Source: a bacterium (Candidatus Blackallbacteria) CG13_big_fil_rev_8_21_14_2_50_49_14
Lineage (GTDB): Bacteria; Cyanobacteriota; Sericytochromatia; UBA7694
Direction: 5' to 3'
Assembly (NCBI GenBank): GCA_002783405.1
Contig: PFGG01000064.1
Coordinates: forward strand, 188,200-252,199
DNA: 64,000 nucleotides
Shown here in pieces: positions 49,746 through 58,506 of the stretch (the stretch's first letter is position 1; the number at the start of each line of letters is the position of its first letter). Under the pieces are notes generated by a model. That model was not told the DNA's origin. It did not search any database and was given only the letters and a program-made list of their open reading frames with translations. Both the position numbers and the translations under genes were made by a program.

Positions 49746-51443
49746 TTAAACCTGGCTGGTCAGCCATTGATCCACTTTGTGTTCCAGCACGGCCAAAGGA
49801 ATGGCTCCATTTTCAAGCACCACCTGATGAAAATCTTTGAGGTTGAAACGCTCTTTCAGAGCCTCTTCTGCACGTTTGCGCAGTGCTTTGATTTTCAGTT
49901 CGCCAATTTTATAGGCCAGGGCCTGACCCGGCAGAATCAGATAGCGATCGACTTCTGAGCGGATATCCAACTCAGTATTGGCCACATGTTTTTTCATAAA
50001 ACTGACCGCTTCTTCACGGCTCCATTTTTTGTGGTGCAAACCGGTATCTACCACCAGACGGCAGGCCCGCCAGACTTCAAAGCTGAGTGCGCCATAATGC
50101 TGGTAGCGGTCACGGTACATATCCATTTCATAGCCCAAATGCTCGGCATAGAGCCCCCAGCCTTCGAGATAGGCGGTGACATGCAGACGGCGGCGGAAAT
50201 AGGGCAAATGAGAGAGTTCCTGGGCCAGGGCCAATTGCAGATGGTGGCCGGGAATGGCTTCATGCAGGGTCAGGGCTGTGACGGCATAACTGGGCCGGGA
50301 AGGCAAATCATAGGTGTTGATATAGTAATAGCCGGGGCGGGAACCATCTTCTGGGGCTGGCATATAATAGGCCTGAGGGGCCGATTGTGATTTATACGCT
50401 TCTACAGCTTTCAGCTCACAGGGCGCTTTGGGCATGCGATGAAACAGGGCTGGTACTTTTTCGTAGGCTTCGGCCATGACTTTTTCATAGGCTTCCCAGA
50501 GTGCTTCCTGGGATTCAAAATAAAAGTCGCTGCTGGTGCGCAAATAATGGTTAAACTGTTCAACAGTTCCTTCAAAACCCAGTTGGTCTTTGAGCTTGGC
50601 TTTTTCAGCGTGAATCCGGTTGACCTCGGCCAGCCCGATTTCATGGATTTGATCGGCACTCAGGCCAGGGGCCGTGTATTTCTTAATCAGGTATTCATAA
50701 TAGGCTTCGCCATTGGGCAAGTCCCAGACCCCTGCGGTTTCGCGGCAGGCAGGCAGATATTCATTTTGGGTAAAATCGTGAAGTTCCTGGTAAGCTGGCA
50801 TGATCGAGGTGGTAATCACGTCTTTCAGCTCACTTGCCAATTTTTCTTTGCTGGCGCTGTCGAGCCCCTCGTTGGGACGCAACATGGGAATAAAGAAAAC
50901 GCTTTCTTCAGGGTTTTCAGGAATCAGTTTTTGCATCTGGGGCAGGGTCTGCTCAATCACAAAGCGGGGCTGAACCCAACCCGTGGCCATGCCCTGACGC
51001 ATATTTTCAATCACGTCTTTGACTTGGGCAGGAAAGGCCCGCAGTCGGGCAAAATAATCTGCATAGTGATCGGCTGTCTGAAGCGGTTGAATTTCAATCA
51101 ATTGGGGCAAATAGAGGTGATAGCCCGTCATTTGGTTGAGGGGCATTAACTGTTCCTGAAACTGAGCCCCTTCGACTTCTTCTTCGAGCAGCAGTTCAAA
51201 CATTTCATAGTTGAGCTGATCTTCACTGCTCAAGGCATCTTTGGGCAGGGCTCTCAATTCTTTGAGAAAGTCTTCGCGGGCTTTCACCTGCTGTTCATGG
51301 GCGGCAGCGCTGAGATCGCTGAGTTGATCATTAAAGCGGTGGTCGCCTTCATAGGTTGCAAACTCAGGGGAGGTTTGCATCCGAAATTCGTGGTGACGTT
51401 CAAATAAAGCGTGAAGGGTTTGGGCGGGGGATTGATCTTGCAT
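49746..51443 (-). CDS. DUF885 family zinc metalloprotease-like protein
   Basis: A 565-residue mostly helical protein of the DUF885 family. The zinc-binding helix motif is TLHEAIPGHHLQLAL (about residues 402-416), and the third ligand Glu is expected in YLEGWGLYAEHLG about 30 residues on. This HExxPGH plus EGWxxYAE pattern defines the family, related to thermolysin-like dicarboxypeptidases. ATG 51443 (MQDQSPAQTLHALFERHHEF) with AGGAAA upstream is preferred to the TTG at 51476. No signal peptide, so it is cytosolic or not exported by Sec. Confidence 0.85.
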   Translation of the reverse strand: MQDQSPAQTLHALFERHHEFRMQTSPEFATYEGDHRFNDQLSDLSAAAHEQQVKAREDFLKELRALPKDALSSEDQLNYEMFELLLEEEVEGAQFQEQLMPLNQMTGYHLYLPQLIEIQPLQTADHYADYFARLRAFPAQVKDVIENMRQGMATGWVQPRFVIEQTLPQMQKLIPENPEESVFFIPMLRPNEGLDSASKEKLASELKDVITTSIMPAYQELHDFTQNEYLPACRETAGVWDLPNGEAYYEYLIKKYTAPGLSADQIHEIGLAEVNRIHAEKAKLKDQLGFEGTVEQFNHYLRTSSDFYFESQEALWEAYEKVMAEAYEKVPALFHRMPKAPCELKAVEAYKSQSAPQAYYMPAPEDGSRPGYYYINTYDLPSRPSYAVTALTLHEAIPGHHLQLALAQELSHLPYFRRRLHVTAYLEGWGLYAEHLGYEMDMYRDRYQHYGALSFEVWRACRLVVDTGLHHKKWSREEAVSFMKKHVANTELDIRSEVDRYLILPGQALAYKIGELKIKALRKRAEEALKERFNLKDFHQVVLENGAIPLAVLEHKVDQWLTSQV

Positions 51444-51490
51444 GGGTTCGCATTTCCTGATCGGTATTCTGGCCAAAAAGCCAATACTAC

Positions 51491-51499
51491 ATCATACCA
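51491..51499 (-). promoter_or_regulatory. Promoter of DUF885 gene (extended -10)
   Basis: TGGTATGAT on the minus strand is an extended -10 with one mismatch, 48 bases upstream of the ATG. Confidence 0.4.
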
Positions 51500-51611
51500 G
51501 TCTCAGCCCCTGGCTTGTATTGAATCTGGATTTGAAAAAGATTCAGTTTTTGAGGTGGAGGAAAGTCCATTTTTCCTTCTCCCAAACCCCAATTAGGCTG
51601 CTTGGCAGGGC

Positions 51612-51689
51612 AGCGCGTATACGCGTTTCGTTCTGAATAAAGGGGCTTCTTATTGCCTTTTAGCGCGCATGCGTTTCGTGTTCTGATTT
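51612..51689. repeat. Palindrome with imperfect direct repeat
   Basis: CGCGTATACGCG (51614-51625) is a perfect palindrome. The segment AGCGCGTATACGCGTTTCGT with TCTGA after it is repeated imperfectly 50 bases on as AGCGCGCATGCGTTTCGTG with TTCTGA after it (from 51662), inside the 3' end of the small gene at 51660. They look like paired binding sites or a degenerated small repeat element. Confidence 0.5.
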
Positions 51690-51896
51690 TTTTGTGCGGT
51701 AGAATTGATCATAGAAACTGGCATCTTCAGCAGTAAAGTACAGTGTGGTGGTGTTGCCGGTTTTATCCAGCACTTCTCGGGGCTCTGTCATGGGTGAGGC
51801 TTGGAAGCTATTGGCATTCAATATCTGAACAGCATGCGTGTTGCCATCTGCGCGTGTTCCTCTGTTCAGGATAATTTGACAGTCACCTGTAAGCAT
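51660..51896 (-). CDS. Hypothetical 78-residue protein
   Basis: Small protein starting MLTGDCQIILNRGTRADGNT and ending with a charged tail (TKKSEHETHAR). It has a mixed strand pattern (TTTLYFTAEDASFYDQFYR). There is no known motif, signal peptide or membrane span. The Shine-Dalgarno is weak (AAGGGT, about 10 bases upstream), so the gene is uncertain. It is divergent from the operon that starts at 52042. Confidence 0.45.
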   Translation of the reverse strand: MLTGDCQIILNRGTRADGNTHAVQILNANSFQASPMTEPREVLDKTGNTTTLYFTAEDASFYDQFYRTKKSEHETHAR

Positions 51897-52041
51897 TCAA
51901 TCTATACCCTTATACCTATATGATAAAGGAATCATAAAACAATTAATTTGAAATCTCAAGCCGGGGAGGCTTTGTTTTTTTGCTCACCTCAGGTAAAAAT
52001 GAAAAGAGACTCAGGCAGAATGACAAAAAGAAGGCCATAGG

Positions 52042-52959
52042 ATGCATTTTTCAGTTGCTTCAGCTTTAAATCTCAGTCCTCAGGTCAGAGAACATCATCC
52101 TCTGGCTGAAACTGAAATTATAAAGGGTTTGCGGTGTCTGGCCTGGGCGCAGGAAGCAGGCTTTGACCCACCTGAATTGCTGACGGAAGCGGCACTCTGT
52201 TTTGCACAGGCCCTGCAAATGGAGGCTTCAAATTGTGTCGCGCTTGAGGGGCTGCTCTATACTTTTTTATTGGTTCAGGATTATCCTCGGGCTCAGGATA
52301 TTTTGGATCAGATTACCGTACTTCAGCCTCAGCATCCGGATTTGAAGAACTGGATGAATTTTTTGTTGGAAACCCCTCAAGAGCTTGAAGAGACAGATTC
52401 TGAGCTGCAGGTTCAAGAGCTGGACAGTGAATGGCTCTATGATGAAACAGAACGCAGAATCGAAGCTGCATTTATCAGCTTTACACGCCTTTCTTTTGCA
52501 CAACCCGTGCTCTCGACCCAAGCATTGGCAGAGATGGAAGCCTATGCGGTATCGCTTGAAGAAACCCGCTTTCATGTTCAGAATATGATCCTGCAATTGG
52601 AGCAGGAAATGGATACCACTGCTTTGTGTTTGAGACTGGAACCGCTGGATATTTGCTTTCATAATCTGGAAGAAATGCTCAAAGGTTCCTATGCTTTGAT
52701 AGAATTGCGCAATCGGGTGTATTTACTTGAAGAATTTTTAAATCTTTTATTGGAACGGGCCGGTCGTATGCCTGGGCCTGTAGAAAGGGCTGAAATTGAG
52801 TTCCATTTGGAAGACGCCTTGGACCGCTCAGATCGGCTGCATGCCCAGCTTCAGGAGTGTCAACGCAGGCATTGGCCGGTGGACAGTCTTTTGGCCGTTT
52901 TGGATAAAACGCGTTTTCAGGTGGAGTTTCTACAGGAGCTTTTGGATGCCCAGCGTTAG
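52042..52959 (+). CDS. Hypothetical helical protein with TPR-like N-terminus
   Basis: A 305-residue, almost all-helical acidic protein. Residues about 20-100 resemble two TPR-like helix pairs (LLTEAALCFAQALQMEASNC, then VALEGLLYTFLLVQDYPRAQ, then DILDQITVLQPQHPDLKNWM). The rest (about 130-300) is predicted helical bundle or coiled coil with many Glu and Leu. No signal or membrane part. The ATG has an AGGCCATAGG-like stretch upstream. It is followed after 18 bases by another gene of unknown function, and the four plus-strand genes to 57159 may form one operon. Confidence 0.7.
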   Translation: MHFSVASALNLSPQVREHHPLAETEIIKGLRCLAWAQEAGFDPPELLTEAALCFAQALQMEASNCVALEGLLYTFLLVQDYPRAQDILDQITVLQPQHPDLKNWMNFLLETPQELEETDSELQVQELDSEWLYDETERRIEAAFISFTRLSFAQPVLSTQALAEMEAYAVSLEETRFHVQNMILQLEQEMDTTALCLRLEPLDICFHNLEEMLKGSYALIELRNRVYLLEEFLNLLLERAGRMPGPVERAEIEFHLEDALDRSDRLHAQLQECQRRHWPVDSLLAVLDKTRFQVEFLQELLDAQR

Positions 52960-52977
52960 GAAAGGTCAGACGTAAAC

Positions 52978-53805
52978 GTGGAATTCAGTTCTGAATCAGG
53001 ATGGTCAGAAATGACGGAAATGGCCCAGGCTTTGGGCCCCGAAGCTTTGCTGCGTATAGCCCGCAATAAACAGTTGCGAGCCGTGATGGCCGCTTCAGAT
53101 TTGGGGGCCCTTCGACGCAGGATGCAGTTTCAGCAGAGTTATGCCGGGGCAAGAGGCCGTTTGTCTTACCATCCGATTCGAGGCCTTAAACTCTCAGCTT
53201 TGCCCGCTTTGGCCTATACCCCGACGCGGGATCTGGCAGTTTATTTAAGTTCTCCATTGGAAGGCAGAGCGGAGCAGGGGCGTATTGCTGCTGGCACAGA
53301 CTGCCGGGTTAGAGAAACCGCGCACCCTTCATTGGTTCAGATTCAGGTAGGATCAGAACCTTCCGGCTATGCCTTTGGCCGCTATTTAAAACAGAAGGCG
53401 GGTTATGCGGGTTGGATTCAGCTTGAAATGGATGCCCCGCTGTTTACCCATGCACCTGTTTTGGAGGATTTGGAAGAAGGTCGGATTCAATCGCTGGCTT
53501 TGAAAAAACTCCTGAGTGAAAGCATCCGGGCAAACCCACTGGAGCCCGAAGCGTGGATCCGGGATCGGGGGGAAGGAACCGTCTTGTTTCGCTTTTATCA
53601 CAAGAAAGCGGCAGGCTTGGAGCCCTTCTACCTGATTCTGCCCAAGCGCATTCCCCTGGCGCGCTACCGCATGCAGCCTTCCCAATTTCCGGCTTGGCCT
53701 CTGCTTGTGGAACTTGCCCTGTCGGTTGCCCTGGGCGAGGATTTTGACTGGCAGAATGTGGAACAAGCGTCAGCGGCTTTATCAGAATTATTGGGCCTTT
53801 GTTGA
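52978..53805 (+). CDS. Hypothetical 275-residue protein
   Basis: GTG start at 52978 with AGGAAAGG about 11 bases before. A soluble alpha/beta protein whose blocks (LSYHPIRGLKLSALPALAYT; SGYAFGRYLKQKAGYAGWIQ; LPKRIPLARYRMQPSQFPAW) do not match a family that I recognise. Two hydrophobic stretches near the end (PLLVELALSVAL) are too short for membrane spans. It lies between the helical gene and the CsgG/TPR gene in the same direction, which suggests a common process. Confidence 0.65.
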   Translation: MEFSSESGWSEMTEMAQALGPEALLRIARNKQLRAVMAASDLGALRRRMQFQQSYAGARGRLSYHPIRGLKLSALPALAYTPTRDLAVYLSSPLEGRAEQGRIAAGTDCRVRETAHPSLVQIQVGSEPSGYAFGRYLKQKAGYAGWIQLEMDAPLFTHAPVLEDLEEGRIQSLALKKLLSESIRANPLEPEAWIRDRGEGTVLFRFYHKKAAGLEPFYLILPKRIPLARYRMQPSQFPAWPLLVELALSVALGEDFDWQNVEQASAALSELLGLC

Positions 53806-53827
53806 GCTTTGAAAGGAAAAAGAGCGA

Positions 53828-56047
53828 ATGTTGCGTTTAAGCAAATTGAAGTGGATAGCACTTATCTGTGGCTGCAGCCTGTGGGGGGGAGCGCAGATCA
53901 TGCCCCTGCGCCCTGTTTTGGCGGTCGAAAAACAAGCGACACTGCGCATGGTGGTTTTGCCCTTTCGCAATTTGAGCACGGGTGAGACCCAGGAATGGTT
54001 GGGAGAAAGTTTTGCAGAAAGTCTGACAACCGTTCTCAGCCAGCGTCCTCAACTTGCGCTGATCGAACGCAGTCAGTTGAATCAGATCCTGCGCGAGCAG
54101 GGCTTTGGTCAGTCGGCTCTTGCAGATGAAAAACAAGCCCCGCGTCTGGGCCGAATGCTGGGAGCGCGGAAGATTCTGGTGGGCAGTTATCAGAAAGAAG
54201 GTGAAAGGCTGCTGGTTCAGGCCCGTGTCGTGGATGCTGAAACCGGCCAAATTGAAGCGGGTCAGGCTGTGCGGGTGGAAGGTTCTCTGGATCAGATTTT
54301 CGCGCTTCAAACGGCTTTGGCGGAGCAATTTTTGGTGCGTTTGGGGATTGTTGCCAATGCGCAGGAGCGTCAGGAATTGGAAAAAAGTCTCCAGGTCTGC
54401 CACAGCTCCAAAGTGTATGCACAGTACCAGCAGGCTCAGATTTTATTGCGCCTGATGTCGGATAAACCGCTGCGGGAAGGGATTCGACTTTTAGAGTCGG
54501 CCCTGGCCCAGGAGCCAGATTTTGTCGAAGCCCATATTGCACTCTCAGAAGCCTATTCACAAAGAGCCCGCATGAAACGCTTTTTGGCCTCCGCCAGTGA
54601 AGATGATTTGCCCCGTGCCCTGTTTCATGCCCAAGAGGCACTCAAGCGGGGAAAACATCTGGATGCCGTTTACCGGGCGACGGCCCGTGCTTGGCAGGTA
54701 GAAAAAAAGGGGGCTGAGGCTTTGGCTGCGATTCGCAAATCGCTTCAACTTCAGCCTGGGGATACCGACAGTTTGATCGCCTATCTTGAAATTGCTTCAG
54801 GTCAGGATCTCTCCTTGGATCAGATTTTGGCTGAACTAAAACAGTACCAGACACGCGAAGATGACCCTTGGGTTCAATTTTCACTGGCATCGATTCTTTT
54901 TCGGCATTTACGCCAGCAGACAGACCCTGATTATAGCCAGGTACGCCTGATGTTCAACCAGATCCGCGCTCAATTGCCGCAATTGGCCTACGTGCCCCTG
55001 AAACAGGCTGAGGTTGCGCTTTTAAGCGGTGATCAGCCGGGGGGACTGGCTTTTCTGAAAGAAGCCCTGGCCTTAGAGCCTGATAATTATTTGCTCTATG
55101 CTTTTGCTGGAATTTCTTTGATCAAGACCAGCCAGTATCACCCTTTGGCAGAGTCTTGGTTGAAAAAAAGTGTAGAGTTGAATCCGGATTTTGGATTTAA
55201 TCTGGCGTTTCTTGGGCTTTTGGCGCTGCAAGAAAAAAAATTGGATCTGGCACGTGAATATCTGCTCAAAGCACGTGAAATCGTACCTGAAAGTGCTGCC
55301 ATTCCCACTTTCTTGGGCTTGGTAGCGATGCAGCAAGAGGCCTACCCAGAAGCCACAGCCTATTTGCTGACGGCACTGGAGAACCATGGAAAAATTCAAG
55401 GCGAAACAATCGAACGCGGCAGTATTTTAAACTCGCTTTCGGTTTTGGCCTTGATTCAAAAGAAACCAGATGAGGCCATTGCCTATGCCCGTGAGGCCTT
55501 GACCTCTCCCGACCTTGCACCGGGAAAAGCGCTCGAACATTTACTGAAAGTTTATCTGGATTTAGACCGGGTCAGTGAAGCCCGCGCTGCTTTTCAGGAA
55601 GCCACGTCTCAGCCTGGACATGCGCTCAGTGAAGCTGAAAAGCAATGGCATGCCTGGATTTATCTGCGGGAAGAATTGCAGAAAAGACCAAATGATATTG
55701 CTGTTTTGAACGATTTAGGCGGGCTTGCGCTGAAAGAGCAAGATTCAGAGGCTGCTGAGAAATATTTGAACCAAGCGAGATACTTAGCGCCTGAAAATGC
55801 GGCTGTCGCCTTTAATTTGGGACTTTTAAACATGCAGATGAAAAACTGGAGTGAAGCCCAAACGCTTTTAGAAGAAGTTCTCAAGCACGATCCTGACCAT
55901 CGCAAAGCGGCTTATAATCTGGCGAAAGTTTATTTTAAACTGGGTCAGAATGAAACCTCACGCCAAATTCTTTTGAAACTTTTGGCGCAGGACCCCCACG
56001 ATCAATTGGTGCTCAAGGCCTTGGAAGCACTGGAGAAAAAACCATGA
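53828..56047 (+). CDS. Secreted CsgG/FlgO-like domain plus TPR repeats
   Basis: A 739-residue exported protein. A signal segment (MLRLSKLKWIALICGCSLWG, cleaved near PVLA at about 32) is followed by a CsgG/FlgO/TolB-N type domain (about 38-170). It shows MVVLPFRNLSTGETQEWLGE, then LIERSQLNQILREQGF, then LGARKILVGSYQKEGERLLV and ARVVDAETGQI. From about 195 to 735 there are TPR-like helix pairs, clearest at VAFNLGLLNMQMKNWSEAQT and AAYNLAKVYFKLGQNETSRQ. Such proteins often act in outer-membrane or surface assembly, or as periplasmic scaffolds. The ATG of the ankyrin gene overlaps its stop (ATGA), so the two are coupled. Confidence 0.8.
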   Translation: MLRLSKLKWIALICGCSLWGGAQIMPLRPVLAVEKQATLRMVVLPFRNLSTGETQEWLGESFAESLTTVLSQRPQLALIERSQLNQILREQGFGQSALADEKQAPRLGRMLGARKILVGSYQKEGERLLVQARVVDAETGQIEAGQAVRVEGSLDQIFALQTALAEQFLVRLGIVANAQERQELEKSLQVCHSSKVYAQYQQAQILLRLMSDKPLREGIRLLESALAQEPDFVEAHIALSEAYSQRARMKRFLASASEDDLPRALFHAQEALKRGKHLDAVYRATARAWQVEKKGAEALAAIRKSLQLQPGDTDSLIAYLEIASGQDLSLDQILAELKQYQTREDDPWVQFSLASILFRHLRQQTDPDYSQVRLMFNQIRAQLPQLAYVPLKQAEVALLSGDQPGGLAFLKEALALEPDNYLLYAFAGISLIKTSQYHPLAESWLKKSVELNPDFGFNLAFLGLLALQEKKLDLAREYLLKAREIVPESAAIPTFLGLVAMQQEAYPEATAYLLTALENHGKIQGETIERGSILNSLSVLALIQKKPDEAIAYAREALTSPDLAPGKALEHLLKVYLDLDRVSEARAAFQEATSQPGHALSEAEKQWHAWIYLREELQKRPNDIAVLNDLGGLALKEQDSEAAEKYLNQARYLAPENAAVAFNLGLLNMQMKNWSEAQTLLEEVLKHDPDHRKAAYNLAKVYFKLGQNETSRQILLKLLAQDPHDQLVLKALEALEKKP

Positions 56048-57159
56048 AGCGTCTGTTTGCGTCTTGGGCTTTGCTCTCTCTGGTGGTATGGGGAGGGATC
56101 TTTCCTGCTCAGGCCCTGACCCGCCAGGAGCGTGAAGAACGTGTCTTGGCTCGTGCTTTGGTTGCGGGAGATTCAGCCGCTGTCGAAACCTGGCTGGCGC
56201 TGCACAAACAAAGCGCGCAGGAGCCTCTGTCTCTGAGTTCACAATTGAATTTACATCCGATCAGCATTGTGGTGACACGCACAGCGCCCAAATACCAGGA
56301 AGAAATTTTGGACTTGTTGCTGCGTTTGGGAGCGCATTTCAATTATCAGGAAGTGGATTTGGGCATGAAAACCCCGCTGCATCTGGTGATGGCTTTGGAC
56401 TCAGAGCCCCAGGTCAGCGCCCTGGTGCGTTTTATTTTGAGCCACGAAGGTTGGCCCAGTCTTGGGCAGCCCGATCAATCGGGCCAGACTCCAGTCGAAC
56501 TCGCCAAACTGCGCTACCCTGATTTGGCGAAAGCCCTCGAAAACTTTCATGCGGTTCAATTGAGCCCTATGAGCCTGGGGTATCAGGCGACGGCCTGGGC
56601 CAAAGGCGAAAAAAATCTGAAAAGTTATTTGCGTGAACAGGAATTATTTGAAGCTCTAGACGATCAGGATTTAAACCGCTTAAAAAAACTGCTGGAGCAG
56701 GGTGTGGATCCCACAGCCCATTCCTTGGAAATGCACTGGCAAACGCCCTTACATATTCTCTTGACTTGGCCTGCCGGGCAGATTAAACAAAACTTTTTAA
56801 AAATGCTGATGGCCTATGAGGTCTGTCGCGAAGCGGAGGATTGGCAAGGAAACCGACCGATGCATCTCGCAGCAGAAACAGGTCAAACAGGGGCGCTTTC
56901 AATCTTACAAGCCCATGATGCAGCGCTTGAAGCACGTAATCATTTAGGCCAGACTCCCCTGATGCTGGCTGCCTTGGCTGGAGAGAAAGAGGCCTTGCTC
57001 TGGTTGATCAATGCGGGAGCCAATCCACAACGTTTGGACAATACGGGCAAGACTCCCTTGCAAGCCGTCTCAGAGCGTTTAAAGGCAGCCGATATGGAGC
57101 TTGAACTGCGCGGAAAACTGCTCGTGATTCAGAAACTTTTGACTGAAAAGGCTCAGTGA
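56044..57159 (+). CDS. Secreted ankyrin-repeat protein
   Basis: A 371-residue exported protein. Signal peptide MKRLFASWALLSLVVWGGIF PAQA. Ankyrin repeats are separated into two groups: one near 109-140 (KTPLHLVMALDSEPQVSALV) and a cluster at about 230-350. The latter includes HWQTPLHILL, GNRPMHLAAETGQTGALSIL, LGQTPLMLAALAGEKEALLW LINAGANP and NTGKTPLQAVSE. The binding partner is unknown. The 4-base overlap with the CsgG/TPR gene suggests a two-protein periplasmic or surface complex. Its 3' end overlaps the convergent channel gene by 7 bases. Confidence 0.85.
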   Translation: MKRLFASWALLSLVVWGGIFPAQALTRQEREERVLARALVAGDSAAVETWLALHKQSAQEPLSLSSQLNLHPISIVVTRTAPKYQEEILDLLLRLGAHFNYQEVDLGMKTPLHLVMALDSEPQVSALVRFILSHEGWPSLGQPDQSGQTPVELAKLRYPDLAKALENFHAVQLSPMSLGYQATAWAKGEKNLKSYLREQELFEALDDQDLNRLKKLLEQGVDPTAHSLEMHWQTPLHILLTWPAGQIKQNFLKMLMAYEVCREAEDWQGNRPMHLAAETGQTGALSILQAHDAALEARNHLGQTPLMLAALAGEKEALLWLINAGANPQRLDNTGKTPLQAVSERLKAADMELELRGKLLVIQKLLTEKAQ

Positions 57160-58244
57160 AAATAGCTGTCCTGAATCTGTTGCCAGCGAGGGGTATCCAG
57201 AAAACGCAGCAGACTTTGATTCAGGGCCTCGCGCAAGGGGGAACCCTGGGGCAGGGCAAAGGCATAATTCTCAGAGTGCAGATTTTCTCCCAAGACCACC
57301 AGGTTGCGGCTGGCCTTTTGTGCCACCAGATAGCGCAAGATAGGCAGATCATGCACCACGGCATCCAATTCTCCTTTTTCAAGGGCTGTCAGCGCACTTT
57401 CAATATTCTCATAGCTTTTGTATTGAATTTTAAGATCTGAAAGAAAAAGACTGCCAGAGGTGCTGTGTGCCGCACCCACCCGCGTATGGCTCAATTCTCC
57501 GAGGCCCGTGACTTTGCTCTGTAAATTGCTGAGGGTAATACTTGAAGAAATTGCCGCTGTAAAGCCCGAAATGGTGATTACCGAGGCAAACATCCAGACC
57601 AGGGCCACACTGCGACCGAGAAAGGTGACGGGAGCTTTGTCACCATAGCCCACAGTGGTCATGGTGACGGCTGACCACCAGAAACCCTGTCCCATGCCTT
57701 TCAAAATTGAGCCGCCAAACTGGCTGGTATTTTTTCTGCGCTCGAAGGCCCAAATCAAGATCCCGAAGATAAAAATCACAGTGGCCAAGGCCCCCAGGGC
57801 ACGCAGCAGATTGAGATTCATGATCGAGAGCAGACCATCCATGACCGAACCGGCTTTTTTTACGGTGGCAATGCCTTCTCCGCCTTGAAAGAAGGGTTGG
57901 CTAAAATCTAAAATGGCTTCACGTTGGGCTGATACTGAAATTGGGCCAATTGCCAAATCTGCCTGGCCTGTTTCAACGGCTTTCAGCACCTCGCCCATGG
58001 TGCGATAGGTCTTCATTTCATAATTCAGTTTGAGATCGCTGCTCACGGCTTTCCAGAGATCGATCACCATGCCTTGCATGTCTGATTCTGTAAGTATCAC
58101 GAAAGGGGGGGCACTCTTGGTTGCGACTCTTAAGCGGGTGGGTGGTTCTGCCTGCGCCAAGGGCTGAACAAAAAACAGGCAGACAAGCAGGCCAAAGAAT
58201 AAAGACAGGCCTTTGGGTGCTTTGAATGAGAGGGCTTCAGGCAT
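57153..58244 (-). CDS. GluR0-like ligand-gated potassium channel
   Basis: A 363-residue exported membrane protein in the architecture of prokaryotic ionotropic glutamate receptors. Signal peptide (about 1-32, ending AQA). Then the first half of a periplasmic solute-binding domain (about 37-130: LRVATKSAPPFVI, MVIDLWKAVSSDLKLNYE, DLAIGPISVSAQREAILDFS). A channel module follows (about 145-240) with two spans and the potassium selectivity filter TTVGYGD (196-202). The second half of the binding domain (about 255-355) has VGAAHSTSGSLFLSD and ELDAVVHDLPILRYLV. The GYGD filter identifies K+ selectivity. The ligand is probably an amino acid. ATG with GCAGGAGAA upstream. Confidence 0.92.
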   Translation of the reverse strand: MPEALSFKAPKGLSLFFGLLVCLFFVQPLAQAEPPTRLRVATKSAPPFVILTESDMQGMVIDLWKAVSSDLKLNYEMKTYRTMGEVLKAVETGQADLAIGPISVSAQREAILDFSQPFFQGGEGIATVKKAGSVMDGLLSIMNLNLLRALGALATVIFIFGILIWAFERRKNTSQFGGSILKGMGQGFWWSAVTMTTVGYGDKAPVTFLGRSVALVWMFASVITISGFTAAISSSITLSNLQSKVTGLGELSHTRVGAAHSTSGSLFLSDLKIQYKSYENIESALTALEKGELDAVVHDLPILRYLVAQKASRNLVVLGENLHSENYAFALPQGSPLREALNQSLLRFLDTPRWQQIQDSYFH

Positions 58245-58506
58245 TGTTTATTTCTCCTGCAGTCTAGGCTCGGGGAAAGCTGGAGTTTTTCCCAAAACAG
58301 AGGAACGCGGGTCATTCCGTTAGGGTATCAGCAGTATTCTTTTGAATCGACTTTTTCAGGGTACTTGAATTTTGCAGGAAAATCCAGCTTGAATTTAAGT
58401 TTTCACAAGTGGAAGGCTTCGCTTTTGAGTGAGCAAAGCATTTTTTGCTCTGTTTTGCAGCTTGTGATCAGAATTTTCTGTGAGGTTTGAGCCCGTGCGG
58501 AACAGG

